Positions 11,815-24,202 of a stretch of DNA of 64,000 nucleotides are shown piece by piece (position 1 is the first letter of the stretch; each line of letters opens with the position of its first letter). The notes under the pieces were generated by a model. It saw nothing but the letters and a program-made list of their open reading frames with translations. It searched no databases and was not told the origin of the DNA. Source of the stretch: Spisula solida. Lineage: Eukaryota > Mollusca > Bivalvia > Venerida > Mactridae. The DNA is taken from assembly GCA_947247005.1 (NCBI GenBank), contig OX365948.1:53861401-53925400 (forward strand), read 5' to 3'. Both the position numbers and the translations under genes were made by a program.

Positions 11815-12445
11815 AGAGTGCTGATAGCAAAGGCGTTCCAAAGAGCAAAGGCAACCGAGTCGTTCCATAGAGTACAGACAGTCGATGGGTTTCACTAAGT
11901 TCATGAAGCAAAGGCGTTCCATAGAGTACAGACACTCGAATGGTTTCACTGAGTACAGACAAAAAAGGCGTTCCATAGAGTACAGACAATCGAGGGGTTT
12001 CACTGAATACAGACAGCAAAGGCGTTCCATAGAGTACATACAATCGAGGGGTTTCACTGAATACAGATAGCAAAGGCGTTCCCTAGAGTACAGACGATCG
12101 AGGGGTTTCGCTGAATACAGACAGCAAAGGCGCTCCAAAGAGTGCTGATAATCGAGGGGTTTCACTGAATACAGATAGCAAAGGCGTTCCATAGAGTACA
12201 GACAACCGAGGGGTTTCACTGAGTTCAGACAGCAAAAGCGTACAGACAGTCGAAGGTTTCACTGAGTTCAGGGAAGAAATGCGTTCCATAGAGTACAGAC
12301 AACGGCAGAGTTTCGTTGAGAAAGGCAGCAAAGGCGTTTCCTAGAGTATGTAGTCGATATGTCGAGAACGGAAGATCGAGTTTTTTCACAAAGTACAGAC
12401 AGCTGAGACGTTCCATATGGTACATTGCTCATAGGCGTTCCATAG
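11815..12445. repeat. 54-bp minisatellite
   Basis: The unit is two related 27-bp halves, GCGTTCCATAGAGTACAGAC... and GGGTTTCACTGAATACAGAC.... About 11 units, more degenerate at both edges. The period is 18 codons, so all minus-strand frames stay open and give 18-residue peptide repeats such as LCYLYSVKPLDCLYSMER (179 codons at 11680-12219). Openness in several frames and on both strands argues for a non-coding minisatellite. Confidence 0.9.
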
Positions 12446-12957
12446 ATTTCAGTTATTTGATTACATGCAAATTGTAGAATAACTAAATTATGAAAACTTT
12501 CACGATTTTCGGTAATTTCACGGAGCGATGCATACCTATGATAAAGTACAATTATTATTTATTGCTTTGAATAAGCCAACACTAATGGAGGCATTGTTGA
12601 ATATGATGAAAGTGATTTTTTTATTAATATCAAACATAAATGGTCGGAGATAAGGTGATGAAAAACGATAATAATGTACGGAGTAAGGAATAATAGCGTT
12701 AGGAATGCTTGGTGATTCACTCAGAATTGATGCATGCATGAACTTAGACAGCATTCGCTTTGTAACTACCGGAAGTGCGTCTGTTGATGTTAATCAAAAT
12801 GTTAAAGCATTTATTTTACACGGACGTTGAACATGAATTTCACTATCGAACAGCGGTTGTTTCGTGCAAGGATATACTTTTGTATTTCAACTTCAACCAT
12901 GAACCTAAGTTGCACCTTTATTAAAATCCGACGCACACAATGATTATTGTTACAGGT
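12446..12957. other. No recognisable feature
   Basis: AT-rich spacer between two minisatellites; nothing recognised. Confidence 0.4.
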
Positions 12958-13445
12958 CGTCAAATGTCCGTCGTACCTCGGATAACTTGTCGACAATGTT
13001 TGTGTCGTACTTCGGACAACTTATCGACTTCGGACAACTTGTCTACTTCTGACAACTTATCGACAATGTTTGTAGTACTTCGGGATACTTGTCGACAATG
13101 TCCGTCGTACTTCGGATAACTTGTCGACAATGTTTGTGTTGCACTTCGGACAACTTATCAAAAATGATCGTCGTACTCCAGGCACCATGTCGACAGTGTC
13201 CGTCGTACTTCGGACAACTTGTCGAACATATTCGTCGCACTTCGGGCAACTATTCAAAAATGTTTGTCGTACTTCGGACAACTTGCCGAAAATGTTCGTC
13301 ATTTATCGGACATCTTGTCGGCAACGTTCGTCGTACTTCGGACATCCTGTCGACAATGTTCGTGACAGTTCGGATAATGTATCGCCAATGTTCGGCGTAC
13401 TTCGGACAACTTGTCGACAATGTCCGTCGTTTTTCGGACAACACT
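12958..13445. repeat. 32-bp minisatellite
   Basis: Consensus GTCGTACTTCGGACAACTTG then TCGACAATGTTC, about 15 units, 32-34 bp each. Each unit contains the palindrome TTGTCGACAA. Three units make 96 bp, so translated frames show a 32-residue periodicity on both strands; these are not taken as genes. Confidence 0.92.
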
Positions 13446-14311
13446 GATCTAAAATGACATTTTAAGTACAGACACATTGACCCGAATGTTCTGTACTGTT
13501 CTTGTTTGTATCATTTCTACATCCGCTATATATGAAGTAGTTCACTTCAAACTCTCTCCTAATGGTGACAAACAGTACTAGAACCTTACACCGCAGCGAC
13601 ATAAAATACAAGTAGGATATGACACCATCACCAAACGTGCGCATATAATAACGTATAAGATTGAATGCAACGCACATATCTTGTACTAGTCATAAAGATT
13701 TAAGCAAACTAATACCAAGTACAGACTGTATGTTGAGATAGTATTCCAGTGTTATATGTGTTGATATATCGATAGTCTAATAGTCTGTGACAATTATACT
13801 GGTCTATCTTAATATCGACATATGGTCTGATAACATGCATACTGCATTCTGCATGCATCCATATCGATTGACAACTAATTACCGGCACTTGGGGTAACAA
13901 CCTGATGAACACTCTTGTTTAACTCCGGTACAAGTATTAGAAAATATAACTCGTTTATTTATTTCAGTCATCTGTATTAATTGTGTTGATATCGTTATAT
14001 TTTAGTAAGACGGAAACTAACTCCGATACTTTTGAGATTTTCCCCCAATATTTTTATTATTATTTGTTGTCATTGAAAACACAATTTAGAGACTCATTGG
14101 TATTCGGTAAAACTGGATGCTTCTGAAATGCTTTATTATTTCGTTTCGCTACTATTTATGGCTTAGGTTACCTAAACAGACATCAGTGGCTAACCGTATT
14201 TTGTAACTCGCAGATGAGTGGTCCGACCTCTGTAAGGGGAGATCACTGCGTATAGAATTTGGTTAGGACAAATAACGTCACGTGTGAAATAGTGTGACAA
14301 TGGTTGCGATA
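13446..14311. other. No recognisable feature
   Basis: AT-rich spacer; short open frames only. Confidence 0.35.
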
Positions 14312-14380
14312 ATATAAGAGAAATTGCAATGTTTATGTACACAATGTAATGTAAACAAGTGACTGACCTGAATAATCGAT
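14312..14380 (-). mobile_element. MITE family R (TTCAGGTC), solo end
   Basis: AAATTGCAATGTTTATGTAC then GTAAACAAGTGACTGACCTG and AATAATCGA match the right terminus of the copies at 18154-18394 and 60260-61089. The rest of the element is missing. Confidence 0.65.
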
Positions 14381-14887
14381 TTATGTATCAGTATGTTTGC
14401 CAAAATTCTCGAACGCTCGCCATACTTTGTTGTTGTTATTGTGTGACTACGCCATTAAAACACCAAGTTATAATATCACCCGACTTTTGGCAAAACGAAT
14501 GTTATGGCTCATCAAAATAATACATCAATTTGTGTAAGTTTAAAAACCCCGACAAGTAAATCACTCTTCTTCGCATATTTATAGACGAGAACATTTGACT
14601 TGTAACTAATTAATCCTCGTGTGTTTGCGTTATTGTACAGTAAGAATATTTTGATTAGTTAAAATAACAACTCTGATTGGACAACGGATAAGCACGGGTA
14701 TTAAGAGATGACATGTTAATTGAGCTCGTCTAGACTTTATGATTAATCATGAGGAATATAAACATATGTCTTGTATTGGGTTAGCAATGCATTTCCAATG
14801 CAGAGAAATTGTAAATATGATATGATTACTATACATGCGTAGTCTGGTACATAATTGCATGTTTTAGACTCGCGAGATTGGCAATCT

Positions 14888-14940
14888 AGGAAATTTCCGT
14901 TTTTCTTCGGTAAATATGCATAAAGGCCGAGGTGATCAGA
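14888..14940 (-). repeat. Dispersed repeat family Y, copy 2
   Basis: The minus strand reads CTGATCACCTCGGCCTTTAT, GCATATTTACCGAAGAAAAA, CGGAAATTTCC, as in copies 9814-9887 and 32881-32953; the terminal CTTTCACGATT is missing. Confidence 0.6.
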
Positions 14941-15096
14941 ATGGCGATATTGGCGGGCGCCGAGTTGCCCGGTGAATCAAACCGGTGTCTACTAGACCGG
15001 TAGCAAGCGAGATGTCATCACATACTGGTTGACACTACATATTGAATTTTGTCTTTCCTTTACTCTCGATACAATGGGTCAAACTCACATAAACAT

Positions 15097-15122
15097 TACG
15101 AGGGATGGTCAATGAATAATGA
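15097..15122. repeat. Solo mariner-like terminus
   Basis: TTACGAGGGATGGTCAATGA resembles the terminal repeat of the mariner-like MITE at 23357-23597 (TACGAGGGTGATCAACAAAT). Only one end is seen. Confidence 0.3.
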
Positions 15123-16085
15123 GGGTATACAATGCCGAGAATCATGTTAATTTGTTAGGACTAGATCTATATAACATTTAACGTATAACTCAAACATAGT
15201 GAGATTAAAGCAAGCGTGTCATCGATACGGATATACCCGCCTACAACAGACACCTGCCAGTACAGACAAATGTAGATTCCAAAATGTCCCACATGCTCTA
15301 AACACTCTGTTCCTATTCAATACGCCAAGAACTTCTCTTTACAATGAGCTTTTTTGCGGATCAATGGGCTTATAATGTCATTTAATGCGTATGAAAATGT
15401 CAAAACAGTGTGTGCGAATTGCATATAGCCAAACCGCACGCTAACATGAATGCTGCGGAATTTTACCCCAAACGCACATTAATTGTACATAACAAAGATC
15501 CACCCATAAAAACAGGTAGAACAAATATTTGCTAATTACAAAATACGCCAATGATGTAAAGGTTTGATAACCTCCTGAATGTGAATGTCGCCTGGCTTTT
15601 AATTATTCATGTAATGAAAATTACCACGTATACTTGGCACGAGGATGTTCAGCAATAACCTGAAGATCGATAGTGAACTTTTAGAAAACTGGTAAGCCGA
15701 AGCTATCTACGTAAACCAAATGAACAAGGATTCACGTCAAATACTGAAAAATCTTAGTTTTCGCGAGGTTTTAATTTCGCAACTTTGTCATTCTGACGTA
15801 GTTCTCGTAGGTAAATGTTTTCAAACGTCAGAAAATAGGGTAAAAACCGGAAAAACGGACAGTGGGGTAAATACGGACCGAGCCTATACATTATTAGCCA
15901 CACACACGTCGTTTTGTGATTAGAACCAATATTGTGACATTCAATTTTGATTCGTTGAATAGTTTGGTTCTACTTTCTTAGAGCGATGATGTCACACCAC
16001 CCAAGCAAGCACTAATCTTTTTTTCAACATTCAACTGTTATATCCTGCTGTTAAATATCATTGTTTCAGCTTATGAGTACTTCAC
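15123..16085. other. No recognisable feature
   Basis: AT-rich; short open frames without support. Confidence 0.35.
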
Positions 16086-16107
16086 GAGATCGATATTTCG
16101 AATAATA

Positions 16108-16172
16108 CCGCGAAAATTAAACCATCGCGAAAATTAAACCCTCGCGAAAATTAAACCCTCGCGAAAATTTCT
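16108..16172. repeat. CGCGAAAATTAAACCCT short tandem repeat
   Basis: Four near-identical units of about 18 bp (CGCGAAAATTAAACC[AC]T). Shortly after the last comes ACAATATACAGT, which resembles the end of the CGCGAA fold-back elements elsewhere in the window. Confidence 0.7.
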
Positions 16173-16558
16173 GATTTCACAATATACAGTCATATTTGTC
16201 AACAATAATCCGCTACAGATCAATAAAATCGACTGAAAGCTAAAACCACTTCAAATGTTTTTGTTTGTTTTTATTTCATTAGCATAAACCTGTTTTAAGT
16301 GATAGAACTTGAGAGGGTAATTGTTATCCGGATATACGATGCATCGATTTGCAGTTAATCAAAGATGGCAATCGCAGACGACCGTTGACGATACATCACA
16401 GCAGAGTGAATGGTTAAATCTATATGCACTCACATTCAAGGACGATTACATAAAAAGTATGTTTTATACAAGTAATAGTTTGCTCATGACAATGTTGGGT
16501 GATGTCAGAATACATATTTTACCATCTATTGTTACACGATTTTTCGGGGATGTACGAC

Positions 16559-16637
16559 ACCATGTCAGCGTTTACTTATTACTCGGGTAAAGTGGCTGTC
16601 GTAACTTACCCGAGTAACAAGTAAACGCTGACATGGT
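16559..16637. repeat. 79-bp hairpin, 32-bp arms
   Basis: Left arm 16559-16590 (ACCATGTCAGCGTTTACTTA...) and right arm 16606-16637 pair with one mismatch around a 15-nt loop. MITE-like miniature element; no target duplication recognised. Confidence 0.75.
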
Positions 16638-16710
16638 TCCTGACATGTATTGTTCTGACTTGGTCTTTGTTTGTATTATTTGTCGTCAAAATAACAATAG
16701 AAACAAACGC

Positions 16711-16798
16711 CATTCAAGGGTCATGCTACAACCATTCAAGGGTCATGCTACAACCATTCAAGGGTCATGCTACAACCATTCAAGGGTCATGCTACAAC
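16711..16798. repeat. 22-bp tandem repeat, 4 perfect copies
   Basis: CATTCAAGGGTCATGCTACA then AC repeated four times without a difference, implying recent expansion. Confidence 0.95.
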
Positions 16799-16799
16799 C

Positions 16800-17872
16800 T
16801 CAGATTTCTATGTCAATTGTGATATGATTGTTTTATTTTTTAATTTCTTAAAGGAGTCATTTGGAGTTTACTTCTATGCTTTTCTTGCTGCTACGTAATA
16901 TAAGTTTGTTGTCGTCGTAGTGCTAATTAAACATGACAGCATTTATAGTACACCACTCATTTGGCATACAAACGTGACGGCAGTTACGGTACACCATACA
17001 TAAATAAATATGTTGTGTAGAAAGATCGGGTATTTTGAGACAAATTACAGAAACTACTCCGGATAATGAGATGAGAACTTTGTGTTTGATGTATTTTATG
17101 ATGATAACATACCACCTGTTAGAATTCTCACACACAAGTAGAAATGATGTAAGCATGTATCGGTATCTGGGTTATTGTGGCTTATCAGCTCTAGTAAGTC
17201 TACTAGGTTTTTAAAAGTAACTGAACTAAACTGGTGTAACAGTATAACCATGTGTGTTCATTTATACCCAATTTTAACCATTGTAGTCGAAACACAAGGT
17301 TAAAAGATTACACACCCGGTGCCGTAAATAATGTAGCCGACCTGCTTTCACGTTAAGATGGCAAATCGAAGTACATGAACGTGTATGCAAACATATGATC
17401 ATTGAAATGTCTATTCGGGAGTTTAAAACATAACTCATGTTTACTAAATGTATAATATGAACCTAGCTAACTGTTTATAACCAAAGACAGCACACGAAAG
17501 TGTTTACAGCTGATCAGTGACGTCAACATGTACAGATCAATCGAGACCCCTCGGACATTACTGACGTAACATCTTCGGCATCGATGACGTCATCACCATA
17601 CCGTTACCCAAACTCCTTTAAACTACGACTGATAACCATTCATGAATGATGAGAGCTGTGCTCGGGGACCCTCGGGCATTTATAACGCAAAATGTAGTAT
17701 CGTTGACGGAAATACCCGAGTAGTTACGATTAGACGATTGCGTCACTACCACTATGTACAACGTCATCATCATACCGTCATCACTAAAATCATCATCAAC
17801 AACATGCCTTACGCAACACATTGCACAATACGCCATTCATGGAATATGATTATGCTATATTGTGGAGGGGGA
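16800..17872. other. No recognisable feature
   Basis: No supported gene or repeat. Confidence 0.35.
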
Positions 17873-18119
17873 CTGGCCCCGATCTCAGTAGAAATCTCAG
17901 CGCAAATTGAGATTTTGCTCAAATCAGAGTCTTAGATTTAGATACATGTACATCACAAGTACGTGATCATAACATTTTACTGTAATAAACTCAGAATCAA
18001 GTGTCTGTTTTGTGGTGCCAATTTTAAGTTCAACCTATCATGGAAATTACTCCAAAGTTAAATGATAATATGTGAGATGAGAATTAGCTCAAATTGAGAT
18101 CCTTAGGGATCGGGGCCTG
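17873..18119. mobile_element. MITE-like element with GGCCCCGATCTCA ends
   Basis: Left end CTGGCCCCGATCTCAG, right end (other strand) TCAGGCCCCGATCCCTAAGG. Subterminal TCTCAATTTGAGC-type sequence is inverted on each side. About 247 bp, no coding capacity. Confidence 0.55.
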
Positions 18120-18153
18120 AATTCTAAGAAAATAAAAATACATGTTTAGTGCA

Positions 18154-18394
18154 TTTATTCAGGTCTGTCACTTGTATACAAACAGTGTAATATCAAAAAC
18201 AAGGTATTTTTAATTTTTTTATTGTTTAAAACATTTTATTCGGATTAAACGGCAGTGAAAATCAACACCTTATCCTTATGAACCACGCCATAGTCTCATG
18301 TTTACAATATCTGTTAACTTTATAAATTAATAAGAGAAATTGCAATGTTTATATACACAATGTTATGTAAACAGGGGCCTGACCTGATTAAACG
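18154..18394. mobile_element. MITE family R, near-complete copy
   Basis: Left TTTATTCAGGTCTGTCACTT GTATACAAACA and right ...GTAAACAGGGGCCTGACCTG ATTAAA are inverted relatives. The interior contains TTTTTTATTGTTTAAAAC, which is the uninterrupted form of the site where a LINE fragment is inserted in the copy at 60.3-61.1 kb. Confidence 0.7.
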
Positions 18395-18597
18395 GGTTAT
18401 ACATGTCCTGTCAACTCATTAGAAATGAAGGAAGACTTAAACATAATATACTCACTCAAACTTCAATCACTACAAACAGCAAACACACAAATGTGTATTC
18501 CATGGAGTTAATTAATCCTTATTTTGTGTTAATTTTTTATATCCGAAAATCCATGTAAACACGATCCCTGCACATTTTGCGAAACAATTATGTGTAA

Positions 18598-19325
18598 TGC
18601 ATGTATATTCACATGTACACACTTGTATGAAAGCAATCCTCCTTCAATGAACTGTCTTCACTTATGTATAAATACAAACACTATGTAAAGTGTACACACT
18701 GGCATTAAAGCAACTTTTCTTCACCTACTAAACAATTATGTATACTACATGCTGCACTTAGTAGTCCTAAAGTGTACACACTTTTATTTAAAGCAACCCT
18801 CCTTCAATGAAATGTCTTCACGTAGGTATAATACATGTTCTAAGCAGAGTGTCCACACTTGTATTTAAAACAAACCTCCTTCAATGAAATGTCTTCACTT
18901 ACTAAACAATAATGTATAAAACATGTACTAAGTACATGTAGTCCTAAAGTGTACACACTTGTATTTAAACAACCCTCCTTCAATGAACTGTCTTCACATA
19001 TTTATAACACATGTACTCAGTAATGTCTACACACTTGTATTTAAAACAACCCTCCTTCAATGAAATGTCGTCACTTATGTATAATACATGTACTAAGTTG
19101 TCCTAAAGTATACACACTTGTATGTAAAGCAACCCTCCTTCAATGAACTGTTTTCACTTATGTATAAAACATGCACTAAGTTGTCCTAAAGTGTACACAC
19201 TTGTATGTAAAGCAACCCTCCTTCAATGAACTGTCTTCACTTATGTATAAAACATGTACTACGTAGTCCTAAAGTATACACACTTGTATTAAAGCAACCC
19301 TCCTTCAATGAAATGTTTTCACGTA
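18598..19325. repeat. 82-83-bp minisatellite, about 9 copies
   Basis: Unit contains AGTGTACACACTTGTATGTA, AAGCAACCCTCCTTCAATGA, ACTGTCTTCACTTATGTATA and AAACATGTACTAAG. Early units are degenerate or shortened; the last three are well conserved. Confidence 0.9.
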
Positions 19326-19504
19326 CTATACAGGCGGACATCTGGTTTATTTCTCCAACAGCAATGTGTACGAGTGTTAGACATCATTGCAAAGTCAATA
19401 TTTGACGTTATCGAACTACAGCAGACGACATTCTACAGAATATCAAACGATCCTTTGTTGGTCAGTAATCTATACCATATTATATGTAGATTATTCTAAC
19501 TATC

Positions 19505-19760
19505 TTTTATTGAGAATGTTCCATATTGAGAATGTTCCATGTTCAGAATGTCCCTTATACAGAATGTCATTTATTCGGAATGTTCCTTATTCTGAATGTC
19601 CCTTAACCAGAATGTCCCTTATTCTGAATATATATTATTCGGAGTGTCCCTTATTCGGCATGTCATTTATTCAGAATGTCCCTTATTCAGAGCATTTCAT
19701 ACTTGGAATATCCCTTATTCAGCACACCCCTTATTCAGAACGTCACTTATTCTTCAAAGT
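19505..19760. repeat. 16-bp minisatellite
   Basis: Degenerate repeats of CAGAATGTCCCTTATT, about 15 units. The open frame covering it (19387-19767) is periodic with the repeat (for example NVPYSECPL), so I do not call a gene. Confidence 0.85.
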
Positions 19761-19945
19761 GTCTTGACTTACTAAAAGTATCTTGCAAAGAATTCTATGG
19801 ATTTCCTTTAATTTTGAATGACTCATAATAAGAACGTCTATTCCAACACAGACGCATTTATTAATCATCTATTAAAGCAGCAATATGCTTATCGTTTAAG
19901 GTAATGAATTCACTACAGACCCACGCATCGTTAGAGTGGGCGATA

Positions 19946-20128
19946 ACATGTAAAACCTCGATAAGTCGAGCATCGTTATTACGAGCATCCGGCCTATGTC
20001 GAGCAACGTCCCGGCGAATTTGCTCTATGTTGTATATTAATAAACTTCTGATATGTCGAGCACCTGGCTTATCTCGAGCATTCGGATTATCCCGATGGGT
20101 CCTCGAGATAACGAGGTTTTACTGTATA
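19946..20128. mobile_element. pogo/Tigger-like MITE
   Basis: Left end ACATGTAAAACCTCGATAAG, right end on the other strand TACAGTAAAACCTCGTTATC. The interior is made of degenerate TCGAGCA / TATCTCGAGCA blocks. ACAGTAAAACCTCG-type termini and flanking TA fit pogo/Tigger-derived elements; about 183 bp and no transposase. Confidence 0.65.
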
Positions 20129-20285
20129 TTGAATCTGGTATAATTAAAGTCTTGTGATTGTCTAATCGGAGTTTGTGATCTGGATTCTTCTATCACAAAC
20201 CGTTACACATAACACGCACTCTGACAAAACTCCTAGTGGCAGTTACTTCCCCTTTATTGTGTTGTAAGTAAAATCGGATTTCGTT

Positions 20286-20600
20286 GCTAAATAATTCTGA
20301 TGTTGATGCTAAATAATTCTGATGTTGTTGACAATAGATACTGATGTTGTTGGTAAAAATTCTGATGTTGGCGCTAAATGATTCTGATGTTACTGGTAAT
20401 AGATTTTGATGTTGTCGGTAAAAGATTCTGACGTGATGGCTAAATAATTATGATGGTGTTGTTTTAAAAAGATATGATGCTGTTGCCAAAAATCTGATAT
20501 CATTGCTAAACGATTCTAATAATACTTGTTGGTAAAGATTCTGATGTTGGTGCTAAATAATTCTGATGTTGTTCCTAAAAGAAAATGATGTGCTAAAGAG
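20286..20600. repeat. 22-bp minisatellite
   Basis: CTAAATAATTCTGATGTTGT TG and variants (GTAAAAGATTCTGATGTTG) in about 14 units with single-base indels. Confidence 0.88.
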
Positions 20601-21420
20601 GTCATTGTTTTACGAAATTCAGACAATTAAAACGCATCTAATTGTTCGTTTTTTATTTAAAAAAAATCTGGGATGAATGCAGCCTTGTACTCCTCGATTA
20701 TACGCATTTATTAATTAACTATACATTAATTGCCTGGCATCAATTCTTACTGACAGTGTGTACAGGTAAATGGTAGGTTATATACCAGTCATAACAACAT
20801 ATGTATGTGCGTTTTATAGTTATAGAGTAATAGGCATGTTAAATTATAGTTATACCAACCACATTATTATTGTGGTTATAGCAACAAGCTGAAAAAATGT
20901 TTAGGTAGATAGGAAAAACATTTCAATTTTGAAAATGATTTTATTGATTGTATGCACTGGAATATCAACGACCCGCGGTGATTTCCAGCAAAATGTCAAT
21001 ACAAGTACTGGCGATAAAGTAGGGTAGGTAAGGCTACCAAAATGAAAATAACATTTTCTTTTGGCCTTATAGAATAAACATGTTTTTTGCAGACAAGTAT
21101 ACCACAAAAACAACAATATATGCATTCAGCAGTAGACGATTAATTGCCTGTTATGTAGTTTGTGATATAGTGCCAAATAATTCGAGCTTAATGTGGGTTT
21201 TAATGTCATACAAGTAGATGTATACAATGCATATTGTCCATTGACAGCCAACGGTAGCTATCAGCATATGGAATAAGACGGCTGATAGTCCCTTTTGGCT
21301 TTCAGTGGACGAATTATGCACACATATCTTTATTTTATACCAGGAACATATGCAAAACAAACCTTCATTCGTTGTTGTTTTTTTATTAACACTCTCATAA
21401 CTGGTGCAACCACATAAAGG
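20601..21420. other. No recognisable feature
   Basis: AT-rich spacer; the 21151-21522 minus-strand open frame overlaps two repeats and is not supported. Confidence 0.35.
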
Positions 21421-21421
21421 T

Positions 21422-21500
21422 ATAGTACAACCTCTCTTAAGCAACAGCCGTTGGGAAATATAACGTTTGGTTGTTTTATAGAGGTTGTTATTATGGAGTG
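21422..21500 (+). mobile_element. pogo-like repeat, left fragment
   Basis: ATAGTACAACCTCTCTTAAG CAACAGC is the same terminus as at 21734. The fragment is followed directly by the inserted MITE S7 copy 1 and its GTTGAAT duplication. Confidence 0.5.
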
Positions 21501-21507
21501 GTTGAAT

Positions 21508-21697
21508 CACAGGAACTTGCATTTATAATTTGAAAAAAAAATGAAAAAGAAAAATTGAAAAAAATATTTTTTTTTCACTAGGCCTACTGTACTATTAAAA
21601 TAACTATTTTAGTAGTAAAGGAGGCCTAGTGAAAAAAATATTTTTTTTTCAATTTTTTGTTTCATTTTTTTTCAAATTATAAATGCAAGTTCCTGTG
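21508..21697. mobile_element. MITE family S7, copy 1 (7-bp target duplication)
   Basis: Ends are CACAGGAACTTGCATTTATA and its inverse, followed inward by A/T homopolymer runs and CACTAGGCCTACTGTAC / inverted AGGAGGCCTAGTG. GTTGAAT is duplicated exactly at 21501-21507 and 21698-21704. Non-autonomous DNA transposon, 190 bp, no coding sequence. Confidence 0.88.
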
Positions 21698-21733
21698 GTT
21701 GAATTAACAAAAACTGTGCCATCGTTTATTATC

Positions 21734-21902
21734 ACAGTACAACCTCTCTTAAGCAACATATATTTGGAAGCACAACATTTGGTTGTTGTACAGAGAGTGT
21801 TGCTCTGGACAGGTTGATGGTTACTTCTGGATTAAAATGACTATGTTGCTAAACAGAGATTGCTGCTCAAGGGGATGGCTGCTCTGGAGAGATTACACTG
21901 TA
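21734..21902. mobile_element. pogo-like MITE
   Basis: Left end CAGTACAACCTCTCTTAAGC; right end on the other strand TACAGTGTAATCTCTCCAGA. Internal blocks of GTTGCT..AGAG are degenerate. A more diverged relative seems to lie at 22065-22225 (AGAGAGGTTGGACTGTGTG). Confidence 0.55.
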
Positions 21903-22316
21903 TGCCATAAAATGCAACATACTTTTATACCATCATTATATATTTGTCATATGACTGTTACAGACATATAAAGCATATAAATTGTTGATGCTATTCAGTT
22001 AATGCTTTCGCAGTATTAGCCTATATCGTCGTGGTTTGGTAATAGACAAACTTTTATGTGCAATTCAACACAACGTCTGGATGTAATGCAGAGGTTGTTG
22101 CTACGAAGACGTAAAAATCATAGTTTAAATGTTTACTTCTTGAACAAAACCATAATGTTGCTTTAGAGTCTAAGGGGTGTTTGTGCTCTATGGAGGGCCG
22201 TTCTAGAGAGGTTGGACTGTGTGTAATTTGCTATATGTTTTATATACGTAAGTGAATGACCGATAAGCGATGCTTATCTTATAAGTTAACTTAAGTTTCA
22301 CCAGGCATCGTTATAG

Positions 22317-22461
22317 CACAGGAACTTGCATTTATGATTTAAAAAAAAAAATAAAAAAAAAATGAAAAAAAATTTTTTCACTGGGCTTACTTACTGTGCG
22401 GTGTTAAAATATAGAATTTTTTTTTCATTTTTTTTTCAATTTATAAATGCAAGTTCATGTG
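22317..22461. mobile_element. MITE family S7, copy 2
   Basis: CACAGGAACTTGCATTTATG...ATAAATGCAAGTTCATGTG. GTTATAG is duplicated exactly at 22310-22316 and 22462-22468. 145 bp with A/T homopolymer interior and the CACTGGGC core. Confidence 0.88.
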
Positions 22462-22710
22462 GTTATAGATAGATCAGTATGATTTGACCGGAAATATACG
22501 TATGTTTTAGGATATTGATCAAAGGCGGTGATATATACGTATCGTGAAAACAGATGGATAGGATTTGTGCGTTTCTGACAAGGAGAAATAGAAATAGTCT
22601 ATCATTGCCTGGATAAAGGAAGATAATATGCTCCATTTACCGTCCCTATCACGATAATGTTACGTATGAAAATAATGGCGTCTTATTTAAGACGGAACTG
22701 AGACTTAGAC

Positions 22711-22790
22711 TTACGAGGGATGCTCAAAAATAACGGAGAGCAAACTTATGAGGGGTGTATGAGGGATGTATGAGGGATGAAAAATAACGT
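22711..22790. repeat. Degenerate mariner-like terminus with TATGAGGGATG repeats
   Basis: TACGAGGGATGCTCAAAAAT AACGGAG resembles the mariner-like end at 23357. It is followed by three TATGAGGGATG/GGTG-type units and a second AAAAATAACG. The matching inverted end was not found. Confidence 0.35.
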
Positions 22791-22799
22791 AGACTTTTG

Positions 22800-23356
22800 C
22801 TCTGGAGTTTGCATGTGTTATACATGTAGTACGAAAATAAATACACTATCATAATTCGGCATCTTTCTGAGATCCGTACACCAAATTAGGTATAACTAGG
22901 TTATCCTGTCATAAATTATAGCTCCTCAAAAACAGTCCCCACCACGGACCGGGGCAACCATAATGACATTACTGACGTCACGATCTCGGTGTCTGAAATA
23001 ACATCTACGATCACCTAATGCGAAAACAATAAACCGAAGTTTGCTGCAGTCGAGGTTCTTTTTTTAGTCATTGAAAAGTCTACAAAAGTGATGTCATTGT
23101 ACACTATATTGTATTTATATTAAATTTGTGTAAATTAATAACAACATGAAATTCAAATGAACATTTTTTAACTGAATAAAAGTGGATACAAGTTTTCTGT
23201 CATTCAGCCCGCGAAAATAATAGTGTTTTTTTTTCTTTTCTTTGTAGCAACAATAGTTGCTCTATTTTAATTATCTACAGTATATAGCACAGTTCCTGAT
23301 AACCTTAAATGACATAAACATATTTATGAACTACACCTGTAACAGGTATAATTAGT
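22800..23356. other. No recognisable feature
   Basis: No gene or repeat recognised. Confidence 0.35.
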
Positions 23357-23597
23357 TACGAGGGTGATCAACAAATAACGCAGAAAAAACTCTAAAATCT
23401 TTGTTACGTGACTAATATTGCTGAAACTTTTTCAGACAATAGATTGACGTATCATAAATACAAACTTACAAAACTTAAAGTTAAAGACATACAAATGTAT
23501 TTTGTCGAAAAATCAAAGAAACCGTAACATAACTATGGCTATACTGGTACCAAGAAATACGATCACTTTTCCGTGTAGTTGTTGATCACCCCTCGTA
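23357..23597. mobile_element. mariner-like MITE
   Basis: TACGAGGGTGATCAACAAAT at the left and, inverted, TACGAGGGGTGATCAACAAC at the right, with TA at both extremes as in Tc1/mariner insertions. 241 bp, no transposase frame. Confidence 0.75.
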
Positions 23598-24004
23598 CAT
23601 ATTTTGTTGAAAATCTGACAGGTTTATTCATATTTATGTTTATCTCGCAAGACTTTTACGTTTGTTTCAGTATTGTTCAAGCAATATGCCTTGCAGAATT
23701 AAGCGTATTGTCGAAAGCACAAGTGTTTTCGAAATTGTCTTAATGAAATGTTTGCATCCGAAACACTATCACTCTAGATTCTAGACGAGTTCGAGTTATT
23801 TAGGTGAAGCGTTGCTTCTAGCTCATTTGTTTGTTCTTGAACAACAGGAGTGGCGAGCAGAATTGTACCAAAGTACAAAAATCAGTCGAATAATTTCGAA
23901 CAGCAGCAGCTAAGGATGAAATCACAATGATTGGAGCTATGCTCGGTCGATCTTGTGTTCTGGTGAGAGAATAGATGACATGTTTGATTAATAGTTTGTT
24001 ACCT

Positions 24005-24055
24005 ATTGTAGGGTTCGAACCAATTATGTGCAATGCCATCGCCTTGAAATGCGTA
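24005..24055 (-). repeat. Possible tRNA-like (B-box) remnant
   Basis: The minus strand has GGCATTGCACATAATTGGTT CGAACCC, with GGTTCGAACCC matching the RNA polymerase III B box. The A box and the cloverleaf are not convincing. Confidence 0.25.
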
Positions 24056-24202
24056 GTACGAAGACTAGACTAATATGATATGACAACAAAATTGGTTTCG
24101 CAATAACCAGTATCAATGTGACTACCCCACACCTTATCATGCAGTAATTCTGGTAATTAATGAATTAATGAGTTGATATGTGGATAATAAGCTTAGTTGG
24201 AG

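Noticed and set aside
11680..12219. 179-codon minus-strand open frame with 18-residue repeats
   Set aside because: It is the 54-bp minisatellite read through; two other frames on the same strand and one on the opposite strand are also open.
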